Positions 47,132 to 58,258 of a stretch of 64,000 nucleotides of DNA are shown here, piece after piece. Both the position numbers and the translations under genes were made by a program. Within the stretch, counting starts at the first letter, position 1, and each line of letters opens with the position of its first letter. The stretch spans positions 1,178,001 through 1,242,000 of the forward strand of contig NZ_JARGNB010000002.1 of NCBI RefSeq assembly GCF_030167915.1. Reading direction: 5' to 3'. Below the pieces are notes generated by a model. The model was given only the letters and a program-made list of their open reading frames with translations, ran no database searches and was not told the origin of the DNA. Source of the stretch: Aquabacterium humicola. Lineage in GTDB: Bacteria; Pseudomonadota; Gammaproteobacteria; Burkholderiales; Burkholderiaceae_C.

Positions 47132-47515
47132 GGGGGGTCCTCGTCAGACGCTGTCGGGGCTTGTGGGGGCGGGGATCCGGGCTTGCCCGGGCGACGCGCC
47201 CGGCCGGCGAGCCGCGATTATGGCGTCACGCCGATGGCGGTCGATCCGGGCCGCCGCGAGGGGTCCACCCGCCACCCTGTGAACAATCCACCGAGTCTGT
47301 GGACAAGTTTGTGGGCAACCCGGTGGCGGCGGCCCGCGAAGCACGCATTGGCGCGCCCCGCAACGGATTGCCACATTTTTGAGCAGCGCTTTTTTGTTTG
47401 AAATCAACCACTTGCGACATTGCGACGGTTCGATGACAGGCCGCTCGATACGACGACCGCCGATGCCGCACCTGGGGAAATCCATGCTTTTCAAGCCGCT
47501 CCGAACGGCCCTCCG
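47132..47515. other. 384-bp divergent intergenic region exbB/xseA with DnaA-box-like cluster
   Basis: No gene. Three same-oriented nonamers resembling DnaA boxes: TGTGAACAA (47278-47286), TGTGGACAA (47298-47306), TGTGGGCAA (47310-47318). An AT-rich stretch (47374-47410) with T5 and T6 runs and a direct repeat TTGCGACATTGCGAC (47412-47426) follow. No clear -10/-35 pair for either flanking gene was found. Confidence 0.45.
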
Positions 47516-48814
47516 ATGCTGAACGAAGCGCCGGCCGCGTCGCGCGCCTGGAGCGTCGCCGGCCTGCTGCTGGCCGCGGGCGACGCGCTGGCCGCGCGCC
47601 TCGGCGCGGTGACCGTGCGCGGCGAGCTCGCGAGCTTCACCCGCGCCGCCAGCGGCCATTGCTACTTCACGTTGAAGGACGACGACGGGCAGGCCGCGGT
47701 GCTGCGCTGCGCGATGTTCCGCCGCGCCGCGGTGCTGCTGGACTTCCGCCCCGGTGACGGCCAGCAGGTCGAGCTGCGCGGCCGCCTCGGCGTCTATGAA
47801 GCGCGCGGCGAGCTGCAGTGCATCGTCGAGTCGATGCAGCGGCTGGGCGCCGGTTCGCTGTACGAGCTGTTCCTGCGCCAGAAGGCGCGCATGGAGGCCG
47901 CGGGCCTGTTCGACGCGGCGCGCAAGCGGCCGCTCGAGGCGTATCCGCGGCGCATCGGGGTCGTCACGTCGCTGGCGGCCGCCGCGCTGCACGACGTGCT
48001 GACCGCGATCCGCCGACGCGCGCCGCACGTGCAGGTGATCGTCTATCCCGCGCCGGTGCAGGGCGCGGACGCCCCACCGCAGCTGGCCGAGGCCATCCGT
48101 CGCGCGGGCGAGCGGGCCGAGGTCGACACGCTGATCGTCTGCCGCGGCGGCGGCTCGATGGAGGACCTGTGGGCCTTCAACGACGAGCTCGTCGTCCGGG
48201 CGGTCGCGACCAGCCCGATCCCGGTGGTCTGCGGCGTCGGCCACGAGACCGACGTCTGCCTCGCCGAGCTGGCGGCCGATCTGCGGGCGCCCACGCCCAC
48301 GGCCGCCGCCGAGCTGGCGACGCCGGTGCGCGACGACGAGCTGCAACGGCTGGTGCAGCTCGAACGCAGGTTGCGCGATGCGGCGGCACGACGGCTCGAC
48401 ACCCAGGCGCAGCGGCTCGACCGGCTGGCCTTGCGCCTGGGGCGGCCCGCGCGGCTGGTGTCGCAGCACGCCGGCCGGCTGTTGATGCTGGAGCAGCGCA
48501 AGCGCTCGGCGCTGCGTGCGCTGACGCTGCTGCAGCGGCGGCGCGTGGACGAGCTGTCGCAGCGGCTGCACGCCGCGGTGCGGCGCACGGTCGGCACGCG
48601 GCACGACCATCTCGTGCACGTCGCGGCACGCCTCGAGGCGGCGGATCCGCGGCGCGTGCTGTCGCGCGGTTATGCGTGGCTCAGCGACGGCGCCGGGCGG
48701 CCGGTCACCTCCGCCAAGGCGCTGCGACCCGGCCAGCCGCTGCAGGCCCAGTGGACCGACGGCCAGGCCGAACTGCAGGTCACCTCGGTGCAGCTCGGGC
48801 TGCCGGGCGACTGA
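47516..48814 (+). CDS. xseA: Exodeoxyribonuclease VII large subunit
   Basis: 432 residues from ATG 47516. N-terminal OB-fold (VRGELASFTRAASGHCYFTL) then the ExoVII large-subunit catalytic domain: RRIGVVTSLAAAALHDVLTA, VCRGGGSMEDLWAFNDELV, GVGHETDVCLAELAADLRAPTPTAAAELA, and the coiled-coil region with LERRLRDAAARRLDTQAQRL. Degrades single-stranded DNA with the XseB small subunit, which is not in the window. The frame is open to a TTG at 47420, but that extension is not family-like. Confidence 0.95.
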   Translation: MLNEAPAASRAWSVAGLLLAAGDALAARLGAVTVRGELASFTRAASGHCYFTLKDDDGQAAVLRCAMFRRAAVLLDFRPGDGQQVELRGRLGVYEARGELQCIVESMQRLGAGSLYELFLRQKARMEAAGLFDAARKRPLEAYPRRIGVVTSLAAAALHDVLTAIRRRAPHVQVIVYPAPVQGADAPPQLAEAIRRAGERAEVDTLIVCRGGGSMEDLWAFNDELVVRAVATSPIPVVCGVGHETDVCLAELAADLRAPTPTAAAELATPVRDDELQRLVQLERRLRDAAARRLDTQAQRLDRLALRLGRPARLVSQHAGRLLMLEQRKRSALRALTLLQRRRVDELSQRLHAAVRRTVGTRHDHLVHVAARLEAADPRRVLSRGYAWLSDGAGRPVTSAKALRPGQPLQAQWTDGQAELQVTSVQLGLPGD

Positions 48815-48875
48815 TGGCCTTTGTTCCCCAAAGGCGGCAGACCCTTCGCGGTCCGTGGGCGCCGGGCTTGCTGCC

Positions 48876-48881
48876 TACAAT
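48876..48881 (+). promoter_or_regulatory. Probable -10 of sodB
   Basis: TACAAT in TGCCTACAATGTTCTCG, 59 bp before the sodB ATG; no good -35 hexamer seen. Confidence 0.4.
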
Positions 48882-48940
48882 GTTCTCGATAACCCCAACC
48901 CGGCGCCTGTGAGCGCCGTTCACCCGCCGAGGACACCGTC

Positions 48941-49525
48941 ATGTCGACCTTCACGCTGCCGCCCCTGCCTTACGCCCCGGATGCGCTCGCGCCGCACATC
49001 TCCAAGGAAACCTTCGAGTTCCATTACGGCAAGCACCACCAGGCCTACGTCACGAACCTGAACAACCTGGTGCCCGGCACCGAGTTCGCCGGCCAGTCGC
49101 TCGAGGACATCGTCAAGAAGTCCAGCGGCCCGATCTTCAACAACGCCGCGCAGGTCTGGAACCACACCTTCTTCTGGAACAGCATGAAGCCGGGCGGCGG
49201 CGGCGAGCCGTCGGGCGCGCTGGCCGCGGCGATCAACGCCAAGTGGGGCAGCTACGCCGCCTTCAAGGAAGCCTTCACGAAGAGCGCGGTCGGCAACTTC
49301 GGCTCGGGCTGGACCTGGCTGGTGAAGAAGGCCGACGGTACGGTCGACATCGCCAACACCGGCAACGCCGGCACGCCGCTGACCGGTGCCGACAAGCCGC
49401 TGCTGACGATCGACGTGTGGGAACACGCCTACTACATCGACTACCGCAACGCGCGCCCGAAGTTCGTCGAGACCTTCCTGAGCTCGCTGGTCAACTGGTC
49501 GTTCGCCGAAGCCAACTTCGGCTGA
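48941..49525 (+). CDS. sodB: Superoxide dismutase [Fe]
   Basis: 194 residues. Metal ligands in order: His in [11 protein letters not shown], His in [11 protein letters not shown], and Asp/His in [17 protein letters not shown]. The [19 protein letters not shown] segment and lack of a signal peptide fit the cytoplasmic iron type, though metal choice (Fe or Mn) cannot be fixed from sequence alone. Dismutates superoxide. Follows xseA at 126 bp with its own predicted promoter and terminator. Confidence 0.97.
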   Translation: MSTFTLPPLPYAPDALAPHISKETFEFHYGKHHQAYVTNLNNLVPGTEFAGQSLEDIVKKSSGPIFNNAAQVWNHTFFWNSMKPGGGGEPSGALAAAINAKWGSYAAFKEAFTKSAVGNFGSGWTWLVKKADGTVDIANTGNAGTPLTGADKPLLTIDVWEHAYYIDYRNARPKFVETFLSSLVNWSFAEANFG

Positions 49526-49561
49526 CCGTCGCGGGCCCCTGCGGGCTCGCCGCCAAAACAA

Positions 49562-49585
49562 AGAGCCGGTGCATGCACCGGCTCT
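49562..49585. terminator. Perfect 24-bp palindrome, bidirectional terminator of sodB and bamC
   Basis: AGAGCCGGTGCA (49562-49573) / TGCACCGGCTCT (49574-49585) is a perfect inverted repeat without spacer. The leftward (bamC) side is followed by TTTGTTTTGG on the minus strand; the rightward side by a weaker CTTCATTTC. Confidence 0.85.
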
Positions 49586-49626
49586 CTTCATTTCTCGGCC
49601 GCGCGCCTGGCGCGCGCCGACCCGGC

Positions 49627-50775
49627 TTACTTCAGCTCGTCGACCAGGCGCGCGACGATCTGCTTCGCGGCATCGCCGCCGTCGGCGCTGCCCTGGTTGT
49701 TCAGCACCGCGACCTGGGTCTTCTGGCCGTCGGCCTTCACCGCCAGGCGGTAGCGCTGCAGCAGCTTCGATCCGTCCTTGTCGAGGCCGAACAGCTTCGA
49801 GAAGAAGCCCGGCTCTTCCTGGCCGGCGAGCTTGGGGTCGACGTAGCGCACGTAGTAGAGGCCGGCGCTGCGGTCGCGGTCCTCGACGGTGAAGCCGCCG
49901 CGGTCCAGCGCCAGGCCGACGCGGCGCCAGGCGCGGTCGAAGGCCTCGTCGACTTCCATCGCCGCACCGGCCTGGCCGGCAACGACACGGGCGCGTGCCG
50001 GGGCCGCGGGCGCGGTCGTCGCCGCGGCGACGGTCGTGCGGGCCGAGGCGTCGTCCTTCGCGCCGCCGAGCTTGACCATCAGCCGGCTCAGGAACTCGCC
50101 TTCGAGCAGCGGATCGGTCGGCCGCGGCTGCCACATCGTGCTGTCGCGCTGCTGGTTGGTGTAGACCTCCTGGAGGCCGCGGTGCGCGATGTAGATCTCG
50201 CTGCCGCCGCCGGGCGCGCGCTCGACGCGGGTGCGGTAGCGGTCACGCTCGGAGGTCGAGTACAGCGAGTCGAGCACCTTGCCCAGCAGCGAGCGGATGC
50301 CGTCCTGCGGCAGCTTCGCGCGGTTCTCGGCCCACTCGGTCTCCATCACGCCGGCGTCGGCGTTGTCGACCGCCAGCGTGAAGCCGCGCTCGAGCCAGAA
50401 GCTGCGCAGCTGGGGCCAGAGTTGCTCCGGCGTCTGCGTCGAGACCAGGTAGCGCTGGTTGCCCTCGCGCACGATGCGGACATCGCCCAGCGTGCTCGGT
50501 GCCACCGCTGCGCCAGCGGCGGGCGCTGTGCCGGCCTGCGCACCGGCCTGCAGCGCGGAGGCGCTGACCGTGCCGCCCTGCGGCTGGTAGCGGCCTTCGC
50601 GCGCCAGCTGCGTCAGGTCCGGCGGCACCTCCAGCGGCGAGGTCTTGTTCGCCGCCGAGCGGTAGTCGATCTTGTCGCCGGCGAGGAAGTTCTCGACGGT
50701 CGAGCAGCCGCCGGCGAGCAGCGCCAGGGCGAGAACGGCAGCGCGGGCCGGGGTGACGACGAACACACGATTCAC
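49627..50775 (-). CDS. bamC: Outer-membrane assembly lipoprotein BamC (NlpB family)
   Basis: 382 residues from GTG 50775. Lipobox ALLAGGC (about residue 24), then the BamC-type N-terminus with CSTVENFLAGDKIDYRSA and LEVPPDLTQLAREGRY, a linker, and two helix-grip domains (SFWLERGFTLAVDNADAGVMETEW; then the second with AFDRAWRRVGLALDRGGFTVEDRD). Component of the BAM complex that inserts beta-barrels such as the TonB receptors here. GTG start is supported by GGAG upstream; no ATG precedes the signal. Downstream of dapA on the same strand. Confidence 0.92.
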   Translation of the reverse strand: MNRVFVVTPARAAVLALALLAGGCSTVENFLAGDKIDYRSAANKTSPLEVPPDLTQLAREGRYQPQGGTVSASALQAGAQAGTAPAAGAAVAPSTLGDVRIVREGNQRYLVSTQTPEQLWPQLRSFWLERGFTLAVDNADAGVMETEWAENRAKLPQDGIRSLLGKVLDSLYSTSERDRYRTRVERAPGGGSEIYIAHRGLQEVYTNQQRDSTMWQPRPTDPLLEGEFLSRLMVKLGGAKDDASARTTVAAATTAPAAPARARVVAGQAGAAMEVDEAFDRAWRRVGLALDRGGFTVEDRDRSAGLYYVRYVDPKLAGQEEPGFFSKLFGLDKDGSKLLQRYRLAVKADGQKTQVAVLNNQGSADGGDAAKQIVARLVDELK

Positions 50776-50874
50776 GGTGCGGATCTCCAGATCGGGGCCG
50801 CGGCCGCCGCCTTCAGTCGGGCGGCCGGGGCAAAAGAAGTCAGACAACGGCGGACGGACGGTCGCGGTGGACGC

Positions 50875-51756
50875 TCAGACCAGACCCGCATCGCGCAGTG
50901 CGCGATCGACCAGCGCCTGGCCGGCGTCGGTCAGCGGCAGGATCGGCAGGCGCACGTCGGGCCGACACAGGCCCAGGCGCGACATCGCCCACTTCGCCGG
51001 CGCCGGGCTCGGCTCGCAGAACAGCTGCTTGTGCAGCGACAACAGGCGGAAGTGGATCTCGCGCGCGGCCTGCACGCGGCCTTCGATCGCCGCCATGCAC
51101 ATCTGGTGCATCAGCTTCGGCGCGACGTTGGCGGTGACGCTGACGTTGCCGTGGCCGCCGAGCAGCATCAGCGCGACGGCGGTGCCGTCGTCGCCGGAAT
51201 AGATCTTGAAGCCCGAGGGCGCGTGCTTGATCAGCTGCGCGGCGCGCTCGATGTTGCCGGTGGCTTCCTTGATGCCGACGATGCCGGGCACCTCGGCCAG
51301 GCGCAGCGTGGTCTCGGGCAGCATGTCCGCGACCGTGCGGCCGGGCACGTTGTACAGCACCACCGGCAGGTCGACCGCCTCGGCCACCGCCTTGAAGTGC
51401 TGGTAGATGCCTTCCTGCGACGGCTTGTTGTAGTAGGGCACGACCTGCAGCGTGCAGTCGGCGCCGACCGATTTCGAGAAGCGCGTCAGCTCGATCGCCT
51501 CGCGCGTGGAGTTGGCGCCGGCGCCCGCCATGATCGGCACGCGGCCGGCGGCATGCTCGACGGCGACGCGGATGATCTCGCAGTGCTCCTCGACCGAGAC
51601 GGTGGGCGATTCGCCGGTGGTGCCGACGACGCCGATGCAATCGGTGCCTTCGGCGATGTGCCAGTCGATCAACCGCCTCAGGCCGGCGATGTCGACGCTG
51701 CCGTCCTCGTGCATCGGCGTCACCAGCGCGACGATGCTGCCAACAATGGGTTTCAT
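50875..51756 (-). CDS. dapA: 4-hydroxy-tetrahydrodipicolinate synthase
   Basis: 293 residues from ATG 51756, chosen because AAGGA lies 6 bp before it; the nearby ATG at 51762 abuts that site. Condenses pyruvate with aspartate semialdehyde, the first step of lysine/diaminopimelate synthesis. Catalytic Lys163 in GIKEATGNI, Tyr135 in [16 protein letters not shown] substrate loop. Typical dapA-bamC order for Burkholderiales. Confidence 0.97.
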   Translation of the reverse strand: MKPIVGSIVALVTPMHEDGSVDIAGLRRLIDWHIAEGTDCIGVVGTTGESPTVSVEEHCEIIRVAVEHAAGRVPIMAGAGANSTREAIELTRFSKSVGADCTLQVVPYYNKPSQEGIYQHFKAVAEAVDLPVVLYNVPGRTVADMLPETTLRLAEVPGIVGIKEATGNIERAAQLIKHAPSGFKIYSGDDGTAVALMLLGGHGNVSVTANVAPKLMHQMCMAAIEGRVQAAREIHFRLLSLHKQLFCEPSPAPAKWAMSRLGLCRPDVRLPILPLTDAGQALVDRALRDAGLV

Positions 51757-51826
51757 GCGCATTCCTTGCAAGCCGGCGATTTTAGCCGGGCGACCGCAGG
51801 CCTCCGGGCCGGGTGGACCCGACGGT

Positions 51827-52372
51827 CTACGACGGCAGCGGCACGCGCAGCGGCGAGGGCGCTGCCGGATCGGGCGCCAGCGCGGCCACGCGCTGCACGA
51901 AGCGCGGCGGCGCGTCGAGGAAGCCATCCTCGTAGCCGACGATGCGCAGGCCGGCGCAGGCCTGCAGCAGCTCGCCCGGCTGCAGCAGGAAGTCCGCGCG
52001 CGAGGGCCGGCCGACGGTCTCGTTGCCGGCAGCGAAGGTCTCGTACAGCAGCAGGCCGCCGGGCGCCAGGCTGGCCAGCAGCTGCGGCCACAGCGGCCGC
52101 CACAGGTAGTTCGTCACCAACACGACATCGAAGCGCCGGCCCGACAGCGGCCACGGCGCGCCTTCGAGGTCGGCGACGATCACCTCGGCGACGCCGCGCA
52201 GCGCGACGAGCGCCGCGGCATCGCGGTCGACCGCGGTCACGCCCAGGCCGCGCGCGGCCAGGAAACGCACGTGCCGCCCGCTGCCGCAGGCCAGGTCCAG
52301 CGCAGTGGCGCCCGGCCGCAGCAGGTGCGCCCAGCGCTCGATCCACGGCGACGGCGGCAGGCTGTCGTGCAT
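51827..52372 (-). CDS. SAM-dependent methyltransferase (class I)
   Basis: 181 residues from ATG 52372 ([14 protein letters not shown]). Rossmann-like fold with SAM motif [17 protein letters not shown] and acidic residue VTAVDRD; motif [28 protein letters not shown]. Resembles tellurite-resistance/TehB-like small methyltransferases, but the substrate is unknown. Its ATG overlaps the stop of the 41-residue peptide gene (TGATG), so translation is coupled. Confidence 0.9.
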   Translation of the reverse strand: MHDSLPPSPWIERWAHLLRPGATALDLACGSGRHVRFLAARGLGVTAVDRDAAALVALRGVAEVIVADLEGAPWPLSGRRFDVVLVTNYLWRPLWPQLLASLAPGGLLLYETFAAGNETVGRPSRADFLLQPGELLQACAGLRIVGYEDGFLDAPPRFVQRVAALAPDPAAPSPLRVPLPS

Positions 52373-52497
52373 CAGAAGCAGGCCCAGACCCGCCCGGCCA
52401 GCTCGACCGCACGGTGCGGGTTCAGGTAGGCCGCGAACACCAGCGCCAGCACGGTCGCGGCCGCGCCGTAAAGGAGCCATCGCCGCGGGCGCGACAT
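52372..52497 (-). CDS. 41-residue membrane peptide, unknown
   Basis: MSRPRRWLLYGAAATVLALV and so on to a short tail with NPHRAVELAGRVWACF. One membrane helix at about residues 7-24, basic N-terminus (likely inside). Its ATG overlaps the MFS stop (TGATG) and its TGA overlaps the methyltransferase ATG in the same way. The tight double overlap argues that it is a real translated gene. Function unknown. Confidence 0.75.
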   Translation of the reverse strand: MSRPRRWLLYGAAATVLALVFAAYLNPHRAVELAGRVWACF

Positions 52498-53729
52498 CAG
52501 GCTACCGCCGGCCGCGGCGTGCGCGCGATCGCCGTCTCGCGCACCGGCAGGTTCATCAGGACGGCGAACGCGCTGAGCGCCACCGCCATCCACCACACCA
52601 CGTCGTAGCTGCCCGACAGGTCGTACAGCCGCCCGCCGAGCCAGACGCCGAGGAAGGAGCCGACCTGGTGGCTGAGAAAGACGAAGCCGCCGAGCATCGA
52701 CATGTACTGCACGCCGAAGATCTGCGCGACCACCGCGTTGGTCGGCGGCACCGTCGACAGCCAGAGCGTGCCCATCACCGACGCGAAGATGTAGACGCTC
52801 AGCGGCGTCAGCGGCAGCAGCAGGAAGGCGACGATGGCCACGCCGCGCAGCGCGTAGATGGCCGCCAGGATGTGGCGCTTGGCCAGCCGCTGGCCGAGCG
52901 AGCCGGCCGCATAGGTGCCGAAGACGTTGAACAGGCCGATCAGCGCCAGCGCGGTCGTCGCCACCTCGGGGCCCAGGCCCTTGTCCTTCAGGTAACTCGG
53001 CATGTGCACGCCGATGAACACCACCTGGAAGCCGCAGACGAAGTAGCCGGCCATCAGCAGCTGGAAGCTGCGGTAGCCGAAGGCCTCGCGCAGCGCCTGG
53101 CCGATGCTCTGGTGGTGCGCGGCGGCCGGCAGCGGCGGCTCCTTCAGCCCGCGCGCCAGCGGCAGGATGGCCAGCGCCGCGCAGCCCAGCACGAAGAGCG
53201 CGTTCTGCCAGTTCCACGCGCTGATCAGCCAGCTCTCGACCGGCACCATCAGGAACTGTCCGAACGAGCCCGCCGCGGCGGCCACGCCCATCGCCCACGA
53301 GCGTTTCTCCGGCGCGACGTTGCGGCCGATCACGCCGTAGATCACTGCGTAGGTGGTGCCCGACTGCGCGATGCCGATCAGCAGGCCCGCGCTGCCGGTG
53401 AAGGCCAGGCCCGAGGTCGACAGCCCCATCAGCACGAGGCCCAGCGCGTACAGCAGCCCGCCCGCGAGCAGCACGCGGTAGGCGCCGAAACGATCGGCCA
53501 GCATGCCGGCCAGCGGCCCTGCCATGCCCCAGGCCAGGTTCTGCACCGCGATCGCGAACGCAAAGGTCTCGCGCGACCAGCCGCGGTCCATCGTGATCGG
53601 CGCCAGCCACAGGCCGAAGCCGTGGCGGATGCCCATCGACAGCGTGACGATCGCGGCGCCGCACAGCAGCACCTGGGTCATCGACAGGCGGGTAGGCGCG
53701 GAAGCGGTGGCGGCGGCACTCGTGGTCAT
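52497..53729 (-). CDS. MFS transporter (monocarboxylate/oxalate-type)
   Basis: 410 residues from ATG 53729, twelve predicted helices. Signatures: IRHGFGLWLAPITMDRGWSR at the first loop, GMLADRFGAYRVLLAGG (motif A), and ESWLISAWNWQNALFVLG. The pattern (RHGFGLWLxP, WSRETFAFAIAVQNLAWG) is that of the monocarboxylate-porter-like MFS family of Proteobacteria; substrate not known. First gene of a coupled chain with the 41-residue peptide and methyltransferase. Confidence 0.92.
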   Translation of the reverse strand: MTTSAAATASAPTRLSMTQVLLCGAAIVTLSMGIRHGFGLWLAPITMDRGWSRETFAFAIAVQNLAWGMAGPLAGMLADRFGAYRVLLAGGLLYALGLVLMGLSTSGLAFTGSAGLLIGIAQSGTTYAVIYGVIGRNVAPEKRSWAMGVAAAAGSFGQFLMVPVESWLISAWNWQNALFVLGCAALAILPLARGLKEPPLPAAAHHQSIGQALREAFGYRSFQLLMAGYFVCGFQVVFIGVHMPSYLKDKGLGPEVATTALALIGLFNVFGTYAAGSLGQRLAKRHILAAIYALRGVAIVAFLLLPLTPLSVYIFASVMGTLWLSTVPPTNAVVAQIFGVQYMSMLGGFVFLSHQVGSFLGVWLGGRLYDLSGSYDVVWWMAVALSAFAVLMNLPVRETAIARTPRPAVA

Positions 53730-53866
53730 AGGCCCGCAATGTAAAGACAACGGCATGGGCCCACGCGGTGCGGGGTGCCTGCACGGATGCATGCGGGCTC
53801 TGCACCGCCGCACGCCGCCCCGCCGTACGCTGCCCCGCCGCGACGGCGCCCCGGGGCCCGCGTTCC

Positions 53867-53872
53867 TAGAAT
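53867..53872 (+). promoter_or_regulatory. -10 box giving a leaderless or near-leaderless parE mRNA
   Basis: TAGAAT in TTCCTAGAATGCGC ends 8 bp before the parE ATG, so transcription would begin at or within two bases of the start codon. No ribosome-binding site precedes the ATG. Confidence 0.45.
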
Positions 53873-53880
53873 GCGCGCCC

Positions 53881-55869
<1,989 letters not shown>

Positions 55870-55967
55870 TTCCTGAGATCGAGGGTTAGCCCGGGCCTCG
55901 TCTTCCGGGGATTGACGCTGCGAGAGGGGGTGCCGAGCATCACCGCTTCCCAACCGGAAGTTCATCG

Positions 55968-57530
55968 GTGCCCTCCATGTTCAAACCCTCCCTGATCGTC
56001 GCGGCGCTGGGCGCCGCTTTCAGCCTGACCGCGGTCTCCGTACAGGCGCAGAACAACGACCGTGTCAGCGTCGCGGTCGGCCACAAGGCCGGCGCCGCGG
56101 CGGCGGTGCGCAACGACGTCACCAAGGCCGGCGGCCGCGTGCTGCACGACATGAGCGCGGCCGACGCGATGGTGATCGAGCTGCCCGCGAAGGCGCTGGC
56201 CGCGCTCGCGAAGAACAAGAACGTCGACTTCGTCGATGCCGGCGTGCCGCGGCGCATCCTCGGCGGCAAGGGCCCGCGCTCGACGGCCCTCACGTCGACG
56301 CAGACCGTGCCCTACGGCATCCCGATGGTGCAGGCCGACCAGGTCTCGGACAGCGCCGCCGGCAATCGCAACCTGTGCATCGTCGACTCCGGCATCGACG
56401 GCACGCACGAGGACCTCGCCGCCATCCCGAAGACCGGCGAGAACTTCACCAAGTCCGGCCGCTGGGATACCGACGAGAACTCGCACGGCACGCACGTCGC
56501 CGGCACGATCGCCGCGTTGAACAACAGCGTCGGCGTGGTCGGCGTCGCGCCCTCGGGCACGCTGAAGCTGCACATCGCGAAGGTCTTCGATGCCGCCGGC
56601 AGCGCCAGCAGCGTGGTGATCGCGCGCGCGATGCTCAGCTGCTGGCAGGCCGGCTCGAACGTCGTCAGCATGTCGCTCGGCGGCGATTCGGCCAGCCCGA
56701 TCGAGCAGCGCGTGAGCACGCTGCTGGCGAAGAAGGGCCTGCTGCTGATCGCGGCCGCCGGCAACGACGGCAATACCGCCACCTCGTTCCCGGCCGGCTT
56801 CCCCGAGGTGGTGTCGGTCGCCGCGATCGACGCCAACAAGGCAAGGGCCGGCTTCTCGCAGGTCAATGCCGACGTGGAGCTCGCGGCGCCCGGCGTCGCG
56901 GTGCAGTCGACGGTGCCGGCCTTCAGCCAGACCGGCAGCTCGGTGGACGTCGGCGGCATGGCGGTGCCATCGCAATCGATGGACGGTTCGCCGCGGGTGT
57001 CGGGTGCTGGCGCGCTGGCCGACTTCGCGCTCGGCGAGACGGCGACGCCGGGCAGCATGGCCGGCAAGGTCTGCCTGATCAAGCGCGGCAACATCAGCTT
57101 CGCGCAGAAAGTCGTGAACTGCCAGGCCAGCGGCGGCGCCGGCGCGGTGATCTTCAACAACACAGCCGGCGAGTTGTTCGGCACGCTCGGCGAGACGATG
57201 ACGGCGATCCCCTCCGTGGGCATCACGCAGGCCGACGGCGAGGCACTGCTCGCCGGCAAGCTCGGCGAAGCGACCAGCGTCGCGGTGTTCGGGCTGCCCG
57301 ACCTCTACGCGTCGTACAACGGCACGTCGATGGCCACGCCGCATGCGTCGGCCGTGGCCGCGCTGGTGTGGAGCCTGCACACCAGCTGCAGCGCCGAGCA
57401 GATCCGCGCCTCGCTGGCGAAGAGCGCGATGGACCTCGGCGCGCCGGGCCGCGACGCCGAGTTCGGCCACGGCCTGGTGCAGGCCAAGGCCGCACACGAC
57501 CGCATCACGGCGCTCGGCTGCGGCCAGTAA
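55968..57530 (+). CDS. Secreted subtilisin-like serine protease (S8) with PA insert
   Basis: 520 residues from GTG 55968, which has GGAAG 7 bp upstream; ATG 55977 is an alternative. Signal peptide to about residue 28 (ending SVQAQ). An inhibitor-I9-like propeptide region spans about 30-95. Catalytic triad Asp140 (CIVDSGIDGTH), His173 (NSHGTHVAGT) and Ser454 (YNGTSMATPHAS). A roughly 100-residue protease-associated (PA) domain is inserted before the Ser (GKVCLIKRGNISFAQKVVN). Exported, extracellular role likely. Confidence 0.93.
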   Translation: MPSMFKPSLIVAALGAAFSLTAVSVQAQNNDRVSVAVGHKAGAAAAVRNDVTKAGGRVLHDMSAADAMVIELPAKALAALAKNKNVDFVDAGVPRRILGGKGPRSTALTSTQTVPYGIPMVQADQVSDSAAGNRNLCIVDSGIDGTHEDLAAIPKTGENFTKSGRWDTDENSHGTHVAGTIAALNNSVGVVGVAPSGTLKLHIAKVFDAAGSASSVVIARAMLSCWQAGSNVVSMSLGGDSASPIEQRVSTLLAKKGLLLIAAAGNDGNTATSFPAGFPEVVSVAAIDANKARAGFSQVNADVELAAPGVAVQSTVPAFSQTGSSVDVGGMAVPSQSMDGSPRVSGAGALADFALGETATPGSMAGKVCLIKRGNISFAQKVVNCQASGGAGAVIFNNTAGELFGTLGETMTAIPSVGITQADGEALLAGKLGEATSVAVFGLPDLYASYNGTSMATPHASAVAALVWSLHTSCSAEQIRASLAKSAMDLGAPGRDAEFGHGLVQAKAAHDRITALGCGQ

Positions 57531-57596
57531 CCCGGCAGCGGCGCGCAACCGGCCGCTGCTGACCATCCGGCCCCGGGCCACGGCGCCCGGGGGCCG

Positions 57597-58088
57597 TCAT
57601 GCCTGATCGAAGCGGATCCTCGCCAGCTTGCGCAGCAGCTCGGTGAGGATCGAGCGTTCGCCGGGTGTCAGTGCCCCCAGGCGCTGGCGCTCGCCCTCGA
57701 GGATGCGTCGCGTCGCATCGTCCACCAGCTTCTGACCGGCCGGCGTCGCGAACAACTGCTGCGCGCGCCGGTCGTCGACGCTCGCCTCGCGCCGCACCAG
57801 GTCGCGCGCCTCGAGCTTGGCCACCCACATCGTGATGTTCGGCGGCGTGACGCTCAGCGCCCGCGCCAGCCGTGCCGGCGCGATGCCGGGGTTGTCGCGG
57901 ATCAGCGCGAGCACGCTGTATTCCACCGGCCTCAGCGACAGCGGTTCGCCGGCGCAGCGCTCGAAGACCTGCAGCGTCGTGATGCCGGCCTGCACCACCT
58001 GGTAACCGATGACCTCGTTCAGCGTGTCCTGGCGGAGCTCGTCGGGGGCCGATGCGCTCGGCGAGGCGAAGGGGGTCCTGCGTGCCAT
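57597..58088 (-). CDS. MarR-family transcriptional regulator
   Basis: 163 residues. Winged helix: YSVLALIRDNPGIAPARLAR, LSVTPPNITMWVAKLEARDL, DRRAQQLFATPAG. Likely represses the divergent tannase-family esterase gene, and responds to a phenolic-type ligand as many MarR proteins do (inference). Confidence 0.92.
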   Translation of the reverse strand: MARRTPFASPSASAPDELRQDTLNEVIGYQVVQAGITTLQVFERCAGEPLSLRPVEYSVLALIRDNPGIAPARLARALSVTPPNITMWVAKLEARDLVRREASVDDRRAQQLFATPAGQKLVDDATRRILEGERQRLGALTPGERSILTELLRKLARIRFDQA

Positions 58089-58187
58089 GGGGACATTGTC
58101 CGTGCACCGGACCCTTGACCAAAATAATGTATGCAGTGAACTAAAACATCACTTTGCGTGAGAGGGTATCACCGGATGTGAGCCGAT

Positions 58188-58214
58188 CATTTGATTAAGT
58201 AAGTTAATCAAATG
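58188..58214. promoter_or_regulatory. MarR operator candidate (perfect 11-bp inverted repeat)
   Basis: CATTTGATTAA (58188-58198) / TTAATCAAATG (58204-58214) with 5-bp spacer GTAAG, in the 170-bp divergent region between the MarR and esterase genes, 45 bp before the esterase ATG. AT-rich patch in a GC-rich background; a classic MarR-type palindrome. Confidence 0.75.
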
Positions 58215-58258
58215 CGCGCATCGATGGCCGAGCGCGCCTGATCGAAGGAGACCCTGCC

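Noticed and set aside
47278-47318. The DnaA-box-like cluster as a chromosomal origin
   Set aside because: Only three near-matches, none a perfect TTATCCACA, and none of the usual origin neighbours (dnaA, dnaN, gyrB, rpmH, gidA, parAB) is present.
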